Part shown: positions 10,320 through 22,000 of the stretch, piece after piece
Layout of the letters: each line of letters begins with the position of its first letter
Numbering within the stretch: position 1 is the stretch's first letter
Assembly: GCA_051294375.1 (NCBI GenBank)
Contig: JBJCIZ010000744.1
Span: 1,478,262-1,542,261, forward strand
From: Paraspadella gotoi
Taxonomy: Eukaryota > Chaetognatha
Direction: 5' to 3'
DNA length: 64,000 nt
The notes under the pieces: model-generated
What the model was told of the DNA's origin: nothing
The model's input: only the letters and a program-made list of their open reading frames with translations
Databases searched by the model: none
Translations under genes and position numbers: made by a program

Positions 10320-13300
10320 AATATATCAATTCATTTACTCAATTTTTTATATATATGAATATATATATATATATTTCCATTGAGAGTAAGTATGAGAAAA
10401 ATATTTCAAAAAAAACAAAGTTTATTTTAATATTTTTTTAAACTTTAACTTTTTAATTAATGTGTAGATTAAATATATCTTTTTACCTGTGTAGAAATTA
10501 TAATTTTTACTCTCGGCTTTTCTTCCTATACTCGAAATACATTTGTTGATGATTGGATTATTAGATATGATTTTGTGCCGGACTTTCCTCAACAACACGC
10601 ACACAAACTCGCACTCTTTTCCATTGTAGTTGTTTCTGGTTATGTGCGCTGTGAGTCATGTCACGTATGGGAAAATTACTTTTTTCTCACATATGTGTTG
10701 TTTGTTGTATTTTCACCTTAAGTCGGTCGCCTCATTTTTATTTGAGTTGATTTTTTAGTCTTTTTGCTTATTTATGATTTTGCTTAATTTTTTTTTCCAC
10801 TTTCGAAAGGCATTTTGCTCCCCCAAAATTATTTTCAATCTTCCGTTGTGCGTTCATTAAACAAAAAAGTTTTTTAAAACGCTCTCATTTTTTAGTGTTG
10901 ACTATATTAAGGTATTATTAAGTAATATTTAGGCGTCATTTAATATTTGACGCAGTTTCGTTGCTATGACGGTATCAACGGGGAAAGAAATCTGTTTATT
11001 TCAACGTATGTTATACGTTGTACATTTATTGTATGTTACTACAATGTAGGCTAATATTTAATTTCCCGCTCAAAAGCTTTTTATCGACCTTTAATGAATT
11101 TAAAAAGATAGAATGTTGAAGTGTTTATTGTATTTTCCCTCATTTTTCTTTTTCCGGTGCAGCTGCACTAAATTAACCAAGTGTTTAAACCGGATTGTGA
11201 TCCCGTTGTTTTTTTTTTTTTTTCGTTGTAATATTTCACAAACAACAACAACAACTTGCCTCCAATTCGCCCGCTTAAGGTTTTTACCGTTTTTATTTTT
11301 TAAATAGTTTTTTATTCCGATTTAGGCTTATTTAGTTGTATCAATTACAAATTAATTTGATGGTATATGAATTATTTTCTTTCGATAGTAACCCTGATAA
11401 AATAATTTGAGTTTTTAGAGAGCGACACTTTGTGAATTGAAATATGTAGCTTTTCTAGCTAACTCAGATTGTTCTTAGTGACCGGTTGCGGTCGATAAAC
11501 TGGTGGGTACTTCAGCTCCGTTGACGAAATGATGTGTTACGCAGGTTAGTTTTGATACCATTAATTGCAAGGCGAAAACTCGCCCACTTATTTAAATTTT
11601 ACAAATATTTTCCATTAATTTTTTTTAAAAAAAATTTATTAGAAAAGACTTTTTGCTTTTATCCAAACTAAGCTTGGTATCCTCCATTATTACGATCAAC
11701 GAAGCACAAGAAAATCATAACGTTACATTGGCGCCAAAATTTAAAATTAATGGAGCTAAATTGCAAAGTACTTGACGTAAAAAAAATTTGGACGAATGAC
11801 CTGATCACTAAAAAGTCAGTATTAATTATCACCGTTTTAAATTATTGAAATTTTTATTCAAAATAGGGGAGAAGAGAAGTTGATATATTAGAGCTAGAAG
11901 TACTGTTTTTAAAAGAGTTAAATTGCGTCCAATTTTCTATTTAATCAAACCAGCGCAAAATTGGATTTTCTCGAAACGTCCGAGGGATCGGTTCTGGACG
12001 ATTATTCCCTCAATTCTCTTCTCCAGTAGCCAATGCTCGGTCCAAGTGAACGATACCCAAATATATTATTTTGTATTTTATATTTTTCAACAAAATAAAA
12101 ATAAATGCAGGGTATCAAAAATTTGGCACAGTTCCTAGATACATATTATTAAACGGGTGGTCGTATTGGGTCCATATTTTTTTCAGGCGCATTAAATCAC
12201 GCTTGAAACACCAGAGGGAATTAGTTGACGATTTCACTCAGCTCGACTGAATATCATCATTTACTCCGGTTGAAGTCACTATTCCGTTTTGGCCTTTCAC
12301 ACAATGCACCGTCAATTCCCAGAAACAGGACACTGCGTGTCCTGCGTGCAAACCAAGACAACCTTCACTCTTCCCAATACTTACCAGAGACTTTACACTT
12401 CAATGTCCAGAATCGAAATTCCTGAAGGAGGAACCAGTCGGCGCAGACTACGTGACTCTTTGGATCCGAGAATCTTCGCGGACGTCTTGGTTACAAGATG
12501 GCAATGAAATCATTCCCGCCCACCGCAACGTTCTGCGCTTTCGAATGCTCTTACTTCCAAAGCCATGAATCCACCCGCCGCCAATTGAAGGAAAGTTTAA
12601 GACGAGAATTTGTGAAGCTAAAAGATATCGATTCGGGATATCATTCAAGTACGTCCTTCGTTACTTGTTACGGGCGTTTCCGTCACGAGCGAGATCAGGC
12701 GTTTGCTCCATTTGATTTTGCCCCAAGGCCACGGTCGATCTCCTAGGCTCGTGAAAAACTGCTCCCGAATTATGAGGAAAATTCCGGTCAACGTAAATAA
12801 CGTCTGCAAATTTTATCTTCCTTTTCTGTTGTGCACGACTGCAAAATCTCCACTAAGAAATTGCGCAGATTTTATAAAAGAAAACCCTACTGACGCTCAA
12901 AATGAGGATGGATGGACCATGCTGCACGAGCAGTCCTTCACTGACACTTCTGAGACTATTTGATGCTTGGTAGATAAATATTTTTTTGTAAAGATATACT
13001 GCGGAAGGTTCGTTTTAGTTTTCTTTTTAACAACGTTTTATTTTGTATTGATGTTCTTTCGTCAACTCGACGGAACATCGGCTTTTTAACTCGATCAAAG
13101 ACCTTCATTTCTTAAGAAATGCCGGATTATTTTTTTATTAAAATCGCCGATTCTATTTTCCATCGTAACATTATTTCATCGCCGTTCGTTCCAGGATTTC
13201 ATTCTTAATACCTGTTATATATTTTTGCGCCCATTGTCTTGATGATACAATATCTCATTTCGCTTTCATATCGAAGCTCATTTTGTTTTATCTCTCCTCG

Positions 13301-13370
13301 GTTTTAAAAAAAAGCCACGGTCTTTTCAGACCTCGTTCATTCAAACTCTCTCGATGCAGACAAAGAGGCT
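10320..13370 (+). pseudogene. Second, indel-rich copy of the BTB locus
   Basis: Nearly the whole of 60-2900 is repeated here in order, including the duplicated MATH-like exon (about 11950-12060), the terminal exon (about 12190-12965) and the 3' flank. The difference is mostly single-base insertions and deletions, many in homopolymers, which break the BTB frame several times, for example between 12440 and 12560. No coding pattern of substitutions is visible. I read it as the alternative haplotype in unpolished form, not as an independent gene. Confidence 0.7.
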
Positions 13371-13429
13371 GATCTACTATAAAAGAGGGCTTGGATCCTC
13401 ACTTAAAGATGGGTCGTCACTAATCAAAT

Positions 13430-16400
13430 GCATCTTTGATCCTCATTATACTTTGTAGGGGATGTGCTCAACATTACCGGAGAGACAGTGGCATGGGCAT
13501 GTTGGCATTCATTCATTTGATAAATCTATGGCTCCACAATATCGTCTTTGAATTGGCGTTATCCCACACTGTTCAAGATATGCGAACTCTTAATCGACTC
13601 TCACTAGTTCGTTACTTCTTGAGAGTACTGGCTTCGGCTACAATGCAGTCGTATCTACCTGCAGAGAAACTTTGGGCAATTGTAAAAGAGCAGAGTTTAT
13701 TTGAGTAACTTAATTCGTTTTTAGCGGAACCGTTTGCCCTTCTCACTTCTGTACCACATCCTGATTTTTCGCGCCCTTCTCATGCAACCTTTTCTTTACC
13801 CTGCTCTCTCTTTCGTTCTCTCTCTGCTCTCTCTGGTTCTTTACTTTATCTGACCCTATCTGATCCTATCTCTCTACGCCCCTTACCCCGGCTTACGCTC
13901 ACCTCACCCTTTTATTTTAACACTCCCTTCCTCCCAAATCTTACCTTACCGTTCCTTCCACGCCCAACCCCATTCTCCCCCTCCCCCCCTACCTCCCCCT
14001 TCCACAGGCTTTTCCTCTGGTGGTCCACCCTTCGGCGGCTTCTTCGGCGCGTTCGGCTTGGCTGCGCGACTTTTTCGCATCTCGGAATATTACGTCGCAG
14101 ATGCGGAGATCGACGGCAGCCCATTCGACTCCGCCCACGCCTTACCCGCCGCGGTCCAATTGGAACGAGAGGATCGCCACGTGGTGGTCGGAAGGTCTCT
14201 ACGGATTTTGGTCAGAGATCCATCCGGAGGAGTTCTGTCGAGGCGGGACGTGCGGCTTGAGGTGGGGTGGGTTGGGGAGCGGTGTTGCAGGATATGAATG
14301 GTAAGTATGAGTCAACAGGGGAATTATGAATGAGTATGAATGTAATGAATTGAAAGATAAAATAAATTCAATTGATAAAAAGATATAAGCATTGAAATGT
14401 TTTATAAAAAAAAAGGATATTTTTCTTATTAGCTTAGTTTCCATGTGTATTGGTTGATTGGGAAAAGATTGTATTTTTTTAATCGATTCTTTTTTAAAAC
14501 TACCGAACTATCTCTATTGAATATTATTTTAAGTATCTAATTAACAAAAATTTATTGGAACTAGTTAATTATTCAAAAAGTTAAAAATTAAATTTCAACG
14601 AAAATTACGTTATTTAATCAAAAACGACTCACCCCCCATAACCAAACAACCGAACCGAAACTGGTCCGTCCAAATCCACTCGTCCCCTCCCCCCCCCCTT
14701 AGATTCTTCGTCTACCTTCTGTTCCCCTTCGGCGTCGTTCGCCGGAAATCATTGGTTCGGTTCCCATCGGCGATCGTCAGGACCGGAAGTGCCAAGCATT
14801 CCCTCCTCGCCGCTTATTGGCGTCGTCCTTTCGCCTTCAACGTCCCAACGCCATGAAGTCAGTCGGGGGGGGGAGGCGGCGTGGGGGGTGGGAGGGTTCG
14901 AAACGGAGGGAGGGTTAGAGAAGTCGGATAGCGGGTTTTGACAAAAGAGGTTTCAGTTTGGCAGAATTTGAGAAAAGAATTGGCGTGGGGAAAGGAAGAA
15001 GGGGACATTGAACCATTCCTGATATATCCATTTTTGTCTTTTCTCGTCTTTTCTCATCGACTCATCTTTAACTGACGCCCCCCCACCCACGCCCTCTCAC
15101 TCGCCTTTTTCCCAGCTACGCCGTTCTCTCCGCCAACGTCGCCTACAACTACGGTCGCAATATGGCGCCTCGGTCCGCGGCCCGCCGAAGCCACTGCCGG
15201 CGCCTCGGCGTCCTCTTCCCTTCGGCTCCTCTATCTCGCCCTCTGCGTCCACCGTCCTTCTCTTCAACGTCTCCGTCGCGGGTCTCGACGGCGAGCGACT
15301 CCGCTCAGCGACGTCCTCGTCAACTTCTTTCGCTCGGAGCTTCGAGAGAGTTCAAGGCCAAAGCGGCCCGATGTTGTTGGGAGGTCTGGATGGAGGAAGG
15401 ATGGGAGAACGCCTGTGGGAGGTTCAAGAAGGACTTTGCTGATATATCGGGTGATGAAGGGAGAGAGAGAGAAGAGAGAGAAGAGACAGACTGACTGAAA
15501 TACTAGATAGATTTAAATATAATTATGAGGAATCGAAATGGGCCTAATTAGTCTTTCAAAATGTGATAATGTTGAGACACCTTCTTCAAAATTTGATTCT
15601 GCCATCCTACTCTCCTACCTCTCCTTCTCCCTTTCCCCCCCCAATTTCTTTTACAATCCTTTCATAGCGATCCTTCTTCCTATTCCATTCACTGGGCCAC
15701 TTTCTCTCCTCCTCTTCCCCCCCCCTTCCAAGGAACTCAACGCGCCTGCGAGGTTTTCTTCGTCGGACTGCGACTCCGGCGTCTCAAGAGGAGATTCCTC
15801 CGCCTGTCGTCGCCCTTGAGCCGCGCCTGGGCATCCCGACCGGACATCGCGACAAAAAAGGAGAAGGCCAAGGCGCAGGAGAAGTCATAGAGATTCAGGT
15901 GTGTGAAGAAGTGGGTGGGTGGGGGGAAGAAGAGGGATTGAGGGAGAAAGAAAAAGAGAGAGAGAGAGCAGAGAGCGCGCAGCGCGCCCGTCCGCCGCGC
16001 GAGACTGGGCCAATAGGCGCAGGAAGAAGTTCATAAGATTCAGCGTCGCTTTGAGAAGGGGCGGTCTGAGAGATTTTTTTTGCAAGCGGACGATATTACT
16101 TACGGCGCGCGAGCATGCATTCCTCGCAGTCTTAACTCGCTTTAACATTCGCGCCAGTTCGGGGGAAGACGACACTACATAAGCTTCACGCGATCACGCC
16201 CTGCGCCGCGCGTGCTTGCGGGCGGTATCTTCCCGGCAAACTCCGCCCCAATTCATGACGGGGAGCGAGATAATGGCCACTCTCTCTCTCTCTTCTCTCT
16301 CGTCTATCGGTCTCATCTCTTCGTCTCACAAACGTTCTTTTTGGTTGGGCTTTGCAAGGTTCTCAATGGCGGATAACAATGAGGGTGCACAGATTTTGAA

Positions 16401-17877
16401 TTTGTTTTGCTTTTCTTTTAATATATTTTTAATCACTACAGATATAATTAATGACAAGAAAAAAAGTAAGAAAAAAAAGAGAAGGATTAAGAAGAGAAAT
16501 AAAATTATAGGAAAAAAAGAAAAAGAAAAAAGAAAAGAAGAAAAAGATAAATGTGAAACTTGCTTATACGGGGACGAGTTTCGAAAACGTGCGCCTCTTT
16601 CTGTGGTCACGTTGTAAGAGGACGAAGACAATATAGTATAGTTGGTAATGTGTAAAAAAAAAGTGTGTGTTATTGTTAGCTGGATATACAGCTTCTGATT
16701 GGATTATGCCGGTGCTGATGAAGACTTGAATTAAAAATCAAAACAACAACAACAGACAAATGTCTTTTTTCCAATTCACAACACAAAGTCCTAGAGAGAG
16801 AGAGGAGAGAGAAAACAGGGGAGAGACAAAAAGTTAATACATTATGTAATGTACAACAAGGATAAGTTTTAGAACTTAATGGTGATTTAAACATATTTTA
16901 TAATAATAAAACAATAGTAATAGAAATGGAAAGATAAGTTTTTAAATGTGAAATGATAAATTTTTATGAGGGATAGAGATAAGTCCGACCTGTTAAGTGA
17001 AAAATTATGAATTAAAGATCGGAAATGAATCATAAATGCAAGATAAATATTTTATTTTTAAATTAGAGATTGGTTTTTTTTATGTAAGTTTGCTTATGTT
17101 TTCCAGTTAGAATATTTTCTTATATAACAAGGACTGCCGCATGATGAATGAATTCACGGCGGGGACAGGGCTTGCAAACCGTCAATCCCTCATCCAAAAA
17201 TAGTGGAGGGGAATATTTCTCCGCGTGGATAAAGGCAGAGAAGGCCTTCAACAGTAATCCCCGTGAAAAATAGTGGGTTAGGGTAATCCCCCCAAAACAG
17301 AGGGAAAAAACAGACAGTTTGGCGTGAACAGAAACAGGGCGCAGGTTTGAAACTCGTCCCCGTAATGTTCTTCTCGTTGCAAGACTGCGCCTTATTGACG
17401 GAGCGTCATCTACTTGTTTGAGAGGGAAGAGGGGGGCGAGAGAAGGGAGGTAATTGAGGAGAAGGAGAATAGGCGGTCTCTCGCAGGGAGAAGAGAGAGA
17501 GAGAGAGATGGCATGCCAAGGCGGCAGGGAGAAGTTCATAGAGATTTCAGGTGTCGTTGAGTAAGGCGGAGGTGGAGATTTTTGAAGGGGAGGAGGGGGG
17601 GACGAAGAACGGGAGGGAGGTAATGAGGAGAAGGAAAAAAGGAAGGATTTGAGGGGGAGAGAGAGAGTTAGAGAGCGATATGGCCAAGGCGGGAGAAATG
17701 GGGACGTAGTAAACGTGATTTAGGCGCGAGACTAAATTGCGGAGAGAAGGTGGATAGAACAACAACAACAACAACGACTCGTTTTATCCTCAGGATGCTT
17801 GCCACAAACTCGACGAGCGCATTCAGCGACGAGAGCGCGCTCAGAGAAAAGACGTTTTCGACGGCGACATGTTTTGA
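13430..17877 (+). CDS. DNAJC22: DNAJC22 (wurst), second copy with terminal exon
   Basis: Same gene again: degraded exon 1 near 13430-13460, exon 2 at 14008-~14261, exon 3 from 14703 after a TTAG acceptor to about 14857, exon 4 at 15116-15450, exon 5 (J domain) at 15733-15898 and exon 6 at 17794-17877. Exon 6 begins after CTCAG, encodes DACHKLDERIQRRERAQRKD and ends in DGDMF and TGA. Exon 5 has frame changes that break the HPD region, while the copy at 8888 keeps it. Exon 3 here fills what is lost in the 210-base gap of the first copy. The final intron is long (15899-17793) and purine- and pyrimidine-rich. Confidence 0.72.
15899..17793 (+). other. Last intron of DNAJC22 copy 2
   Basis: Low-complexity GA/CT-rich sequence. 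Fragments resembling the 3' end of the J-domain exon (AAGGCGCAGGAGAAGTTCAT type) recur near 16012-16045 and 17512-17552. Otherwise no coding signal; the A-rich block at 16440-16550 has an open frame that is compositional only. Confidence 0.45.
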
Positions 17878-19051
17878 AGTTTAAAAGTTGAGGTTACGGG
17901 CAATAACGTCGCGAGCGAACTCTGCTCGAAGAAATCTCGTTTTCGACGAGAAAAATGCCTTAGGTTTGGTCAATCGATGCTTCTCCTCGTTAAGAACGCG
18001 CGACAACTCTGTTTAGTTTTAAATTTTATTACCCGAGATACATCGTCACAAGCAGGGATGTGGAGCGGTAGCTTAAAAGGGTCAGCTCCACATCCCCTGG
18101 TCACAAGTGTCCTTCATATTTTCCACGACATCCGCTACATTTGGGATTCTTTTTTTTTTCTAGTCTCTCGTCTTTTTTTTTGTAAATTGTGATTCGGAGA
18201 TTCGAGATTAAAAGGATGGAAATTTATTGGTTAATAGAGAGTTAACCTTTTTTTTGGGGGAAAAAGTCTCGTAGTTTAAATTGGGGAAGACTAACCCGCC
18301 GTACTGCCACTGGCGATTTTTCAGTTCCTAACTTTTTATTTCTGGAGCGAAAAATGTGATTCCGCAATACGTAGTTTATTACCCCGCGGTATTTTAAGGG
18401 TTGGTAATTTATTGTTCTCTTGTTCCCGTACTTTCTTCTCTCGTTACCGGGGAAAAAAATGTTATTAAGGTGAATAGTGAATCGTTAAATAAGTCTTTGT
18501 CTTTCACTTTCGTCATTCCAGCTTCTTCGAGATTTTCTATTTTTTTACCCACACTGTGAAACACACACACGTTTTATTTTATTCGCAACACCGAATAGTA
18601 TTTTTTTTTATCATTCGGTTTTTCTTTTTCTCCCTTTTATTATTCGACGTAGTATTTTTTTTTTTTTTTTTTTTATTAATACCAAAACAGTTATTGACAA
18701 AATCAAAAACAGATCCAGTGTAAAAAAACTACCTATTAAAAATTCACAGAAACAAAAAGCACCTAACGTTAAATTGACTCATAAATAAATGTTATGGTAG
18801 TATTATTATTTGGACAATTCACTTTAACATTTTAAAACTCTTTTTTATTTTTCCGTGTTGATTTTTTAAATAAATACTATTCCTCCCGTTGCTGAGACGG
18901 CCGCTGCGACTCTGCGTGGACGCGTCGCTGTCTGTCGACCGCTGCGTCGCTCTTATACTTTCGATATGGAATTTAACTTTTCGGTCGTCGGTTTGACCCC
19001 GCTCGCTCTTGCTTCTTCACTCTAAATATAATCCTCTCTCTCTCTCTCCAG
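17878..19051. other. Spacer between DNAJC22 and GTPBP3, probable GTPBP3 5' region
   Basis: AT-rich, with a T run near 18655-18674. A perfect 12-bp inverted repeat lies at 18055-18066 and 18085-18096. A GC-rich stretch at 18895-18975 before the first recognised GTPBP3 exon may hold its promoter or first exon (mitochondrial targeting sequence), which I could not define. Confidence 0.4.
18055..18096. repeat. Perfect 12-bp inverted repeat (hairpin)
   Basis: GGGATGTGGAGC at 18055 is matched by GCTCCACATCCC at 18085, with an 18-base loop. It could be a small inverted-repeat transposon remnant or a transcribed hairpin; the surrounding sequence does not decide. Confidence 0.5.
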
Positions 19052-22000
19052 TCGGTCCTTGACGTCGCTCTCGTCGACTTCCTCCGCCGACACCGTCTTC
19101 GCCGTTTCCTCCGGATTTGGAAAATCGGCCGTCGGCGTCGTCCGCGTCTCCGGCCGCGGAGCTGCCGACGCCCTGCGGAATTTGCTGCGTCGACGATCGG
19201 GGGCGGCGGAAAAGGATGTTGAACTTGCGTCCAATGGAGAAGGTTAGCTTTTTAGGTTGATTTGCATATTGCAGTAGTTTGATTGTTCTCTTGTAATTTT
19301 GATTAGTTTGGAGTCGTAGTTGAGATGATCAAACTATGTCATGGATGCGACAAAAAATAATAATGCCAGCCACTCGTTTTATTTGAAATCTAACTTTTGG
19401 TTCCTTAGAAAAAGATGTACCAAGTATCCGCGACAATCCTAAGGTCGTGATATTAGAAGCGAAAGTATATATCTAAATTTAAGTAGAACCAATTAAAATT
19501 GGCATTTGAGGCATCGTAATAAGTATGACACCCTAAGATAATCCGGGTGCTCATAGAGTGAAGGAACGAGACTGTGAGTCTGGATAAAAAGCTTGCAGCA
19601 TTGTGCTATGCACTATCTTGTATGTTTGATTGCGGCCTTAAACTACTATGGCGTGTCCAAAGTCAGGACTAAGGTGCCCCTCAGTGGCCAAAGATTAAAG
19701 AATGTAGTTTGTAAATATCTTTCCTAAATTTGATCATGGAGACTTATGGGATAGGAAATATTTATTACTTTCGCTTAACACATCTACTACTATTAATCAT
19801 AGCTTATTTCATTAGCTATTAACTCTTTTAACCTTCCCCAGAGGGCCACCCGCTGCCTCCTCGAATGGCCAGTGTGCGGCGCATCTTCCACCCAAAGGAC
19901 GGACGTCAGTTGGATCGATGTCTCTGCCTCTTCTTTCCGAATCCAAACTCTTACACGGGGGAAGACTCTTTCGAACTTCACGTAGATTGACGAGAATTGT
20001 GTGCGAGTTTGATGGGAGCGGGATGGGAAATTGATAGTTTGGTGGGAGTTTGATGGTCGTTTTAGACGAGTTACACAGATTTGGTAATTAGTTTTATGAT
20101 AGGCACCTTCGCACCCCGTTTTGATAAAACACCGGCAATGTGACAATGAGATGTCCAGAAATTTACTATTCGCCATTGTGTCTCTTTGACTTTCTGTTAT
20201 TTATAAACCGGATCTATGACGGGCAAAAAAATGAAGCCTGGTTCCAAGCCCAGGACCCGTTCCATTTCTGCTGATGGGGCACAGAAGATACTTAACGCCT
20301 TATCTACATTCCTTCCTCCTCCTCCTCAAGGTCCACGGCGGCGCCGCCGTCCTCCGCTCCGTCCTCGACGCCCTCTCCGGCGTCGTGGGCCTCCGCCACG
20401 CGGCTCCGGGCGAGTTCACCAAACGCGCCTTCATCAACGGGAAGATCGATTTGGCGGCGGCGGAGGGCGTGGCCGATCTCGTCAACGCCGAGACCGAGGC
20501 GCAGCAGGTGAGATCGTTGTTGTTGTCATTGTTTTAGTTGGCGTAATTGATTTTATATTTGTAATAATGGTTGTTGTAGTTATAATTGTGGTTATAAACA
20601 GTTTTAGACGGGCGGGCGATATACCTATTTGGTGAAATCGTTGTTAGTGTTAAAAGTTAATTTGGCTTAGATTAACAAAATTTTGGCCTTTTAGTGCCTT
20701 CGTAAGTGGCGTTTGAACGTTATTATAACTATGAGTCAAATGTAAGGGAAGACAAAGGCATTTTTCTTTTCACTCCTTGTGGTTTTTTCTCTTTCCAACA
20801 TTTTCCGGATTTTACGCTTTCTCCTCTCTAATTATAGGGGGTGTTTGCCTGTTGAAAAATCAGGCAATTAACTAGGTACCTAAAAGGTTCAGTGTTTCAA
20901 ATTTAATATCTTACTTGATGGTATGTTGACTTGACTTAGGGCATCGAGGTGAAGAATTATGGTTCCAGTGGAACCGGGGATTCATTCATTAGGTTCTTCC
21001 CCCACAAGAGTGCAGCATCTGCTCTCACACAACGCGACATCTTCCGAGAGAAAAAACGAAGAGGAAAACTCCCTCTTTCCCCGCCTTCTCTTCCCCCTCC
21101 CGTACGGCTAAGCATAGCTCGAGTAACGCCGACACGAGGACAGAATACTCGTAGTCCAGCCCAAACCAGAAGGGGGGAATCCCGCGAAGACTTCACGGTG
21201 GACGTGCATTCCACGCCCACTTGACCGGACGTCGTAGAAGGGGGGAAGGAGAAAACCCAAAAACCAGTCCCATGGACGAAAGCCGGGCCTTGGAGAACCT
21301 GGACGGCCGGACGAGCAACGGCCGAAAGAGCTGTCGGGCGATCATGTCGCGTCCTAGACGTCCCTGAGCCGCCGCCCCTACTGCTTGGGAGGCGGCAAAG
21401 ACTGCGAGGCCGGTAGGGACGGCGAGCGGACTACGCGGACTGCCACTGCCCCACGCTTGCGGCTAGTCAGAACAGGCGCAATTGTGTGCGCCCCGGAGTG
21501 GAGAAGCGAAGAATGAACGCTTGAGTGACTCTGTGGAGCGCGGTCTCCGAAAAAGGAACGACGTGGAGGGCGGAGAACTGGACAGAACTGTCTTTGAGAT
21601 CGCGTAAGGGGCAGCGTCGACAACTAAGCGCCGAGACTCGGAGAGGGCCGAACCAAAAATCGCCGCCAAACCCGACGAGGCGTCTCCAAGGGGCTTGGCA
21701 AGATCGTCAGGTGGCCTGCGTCCACTGCACCCGGGCCCCTCCGAGCGTAGGGCCTCAACCAATGAGGCGGAGGAGCGTCAGCGACAAAAGGGACAGCATG
21801 AGCGGGACGCTCCGGTCGTCCCTCATCGATGCGCTCAAAAGCCTTGAAAGCGGCGCGTCGTGCTTGGAGTCCTTCCGAACGGCGTCGAACTCGACCGGCA
21901 AGGCAACTCTCTTGAGCAGGAGGACGAAACTCCGCCGGCGAAGAAACATGCCGACTAGCGGCCGGAAACGCGTATTGGGCGTGAAAAGCACGTCCCACGA

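Noticed and set aside
16216-16617. 133-codon frame with a long lysine/glutamate tail
   Set aside because: The lysine-rich part is an A-rich low-complexity tract inside the DNAJC22 last intron; no conserved motif.
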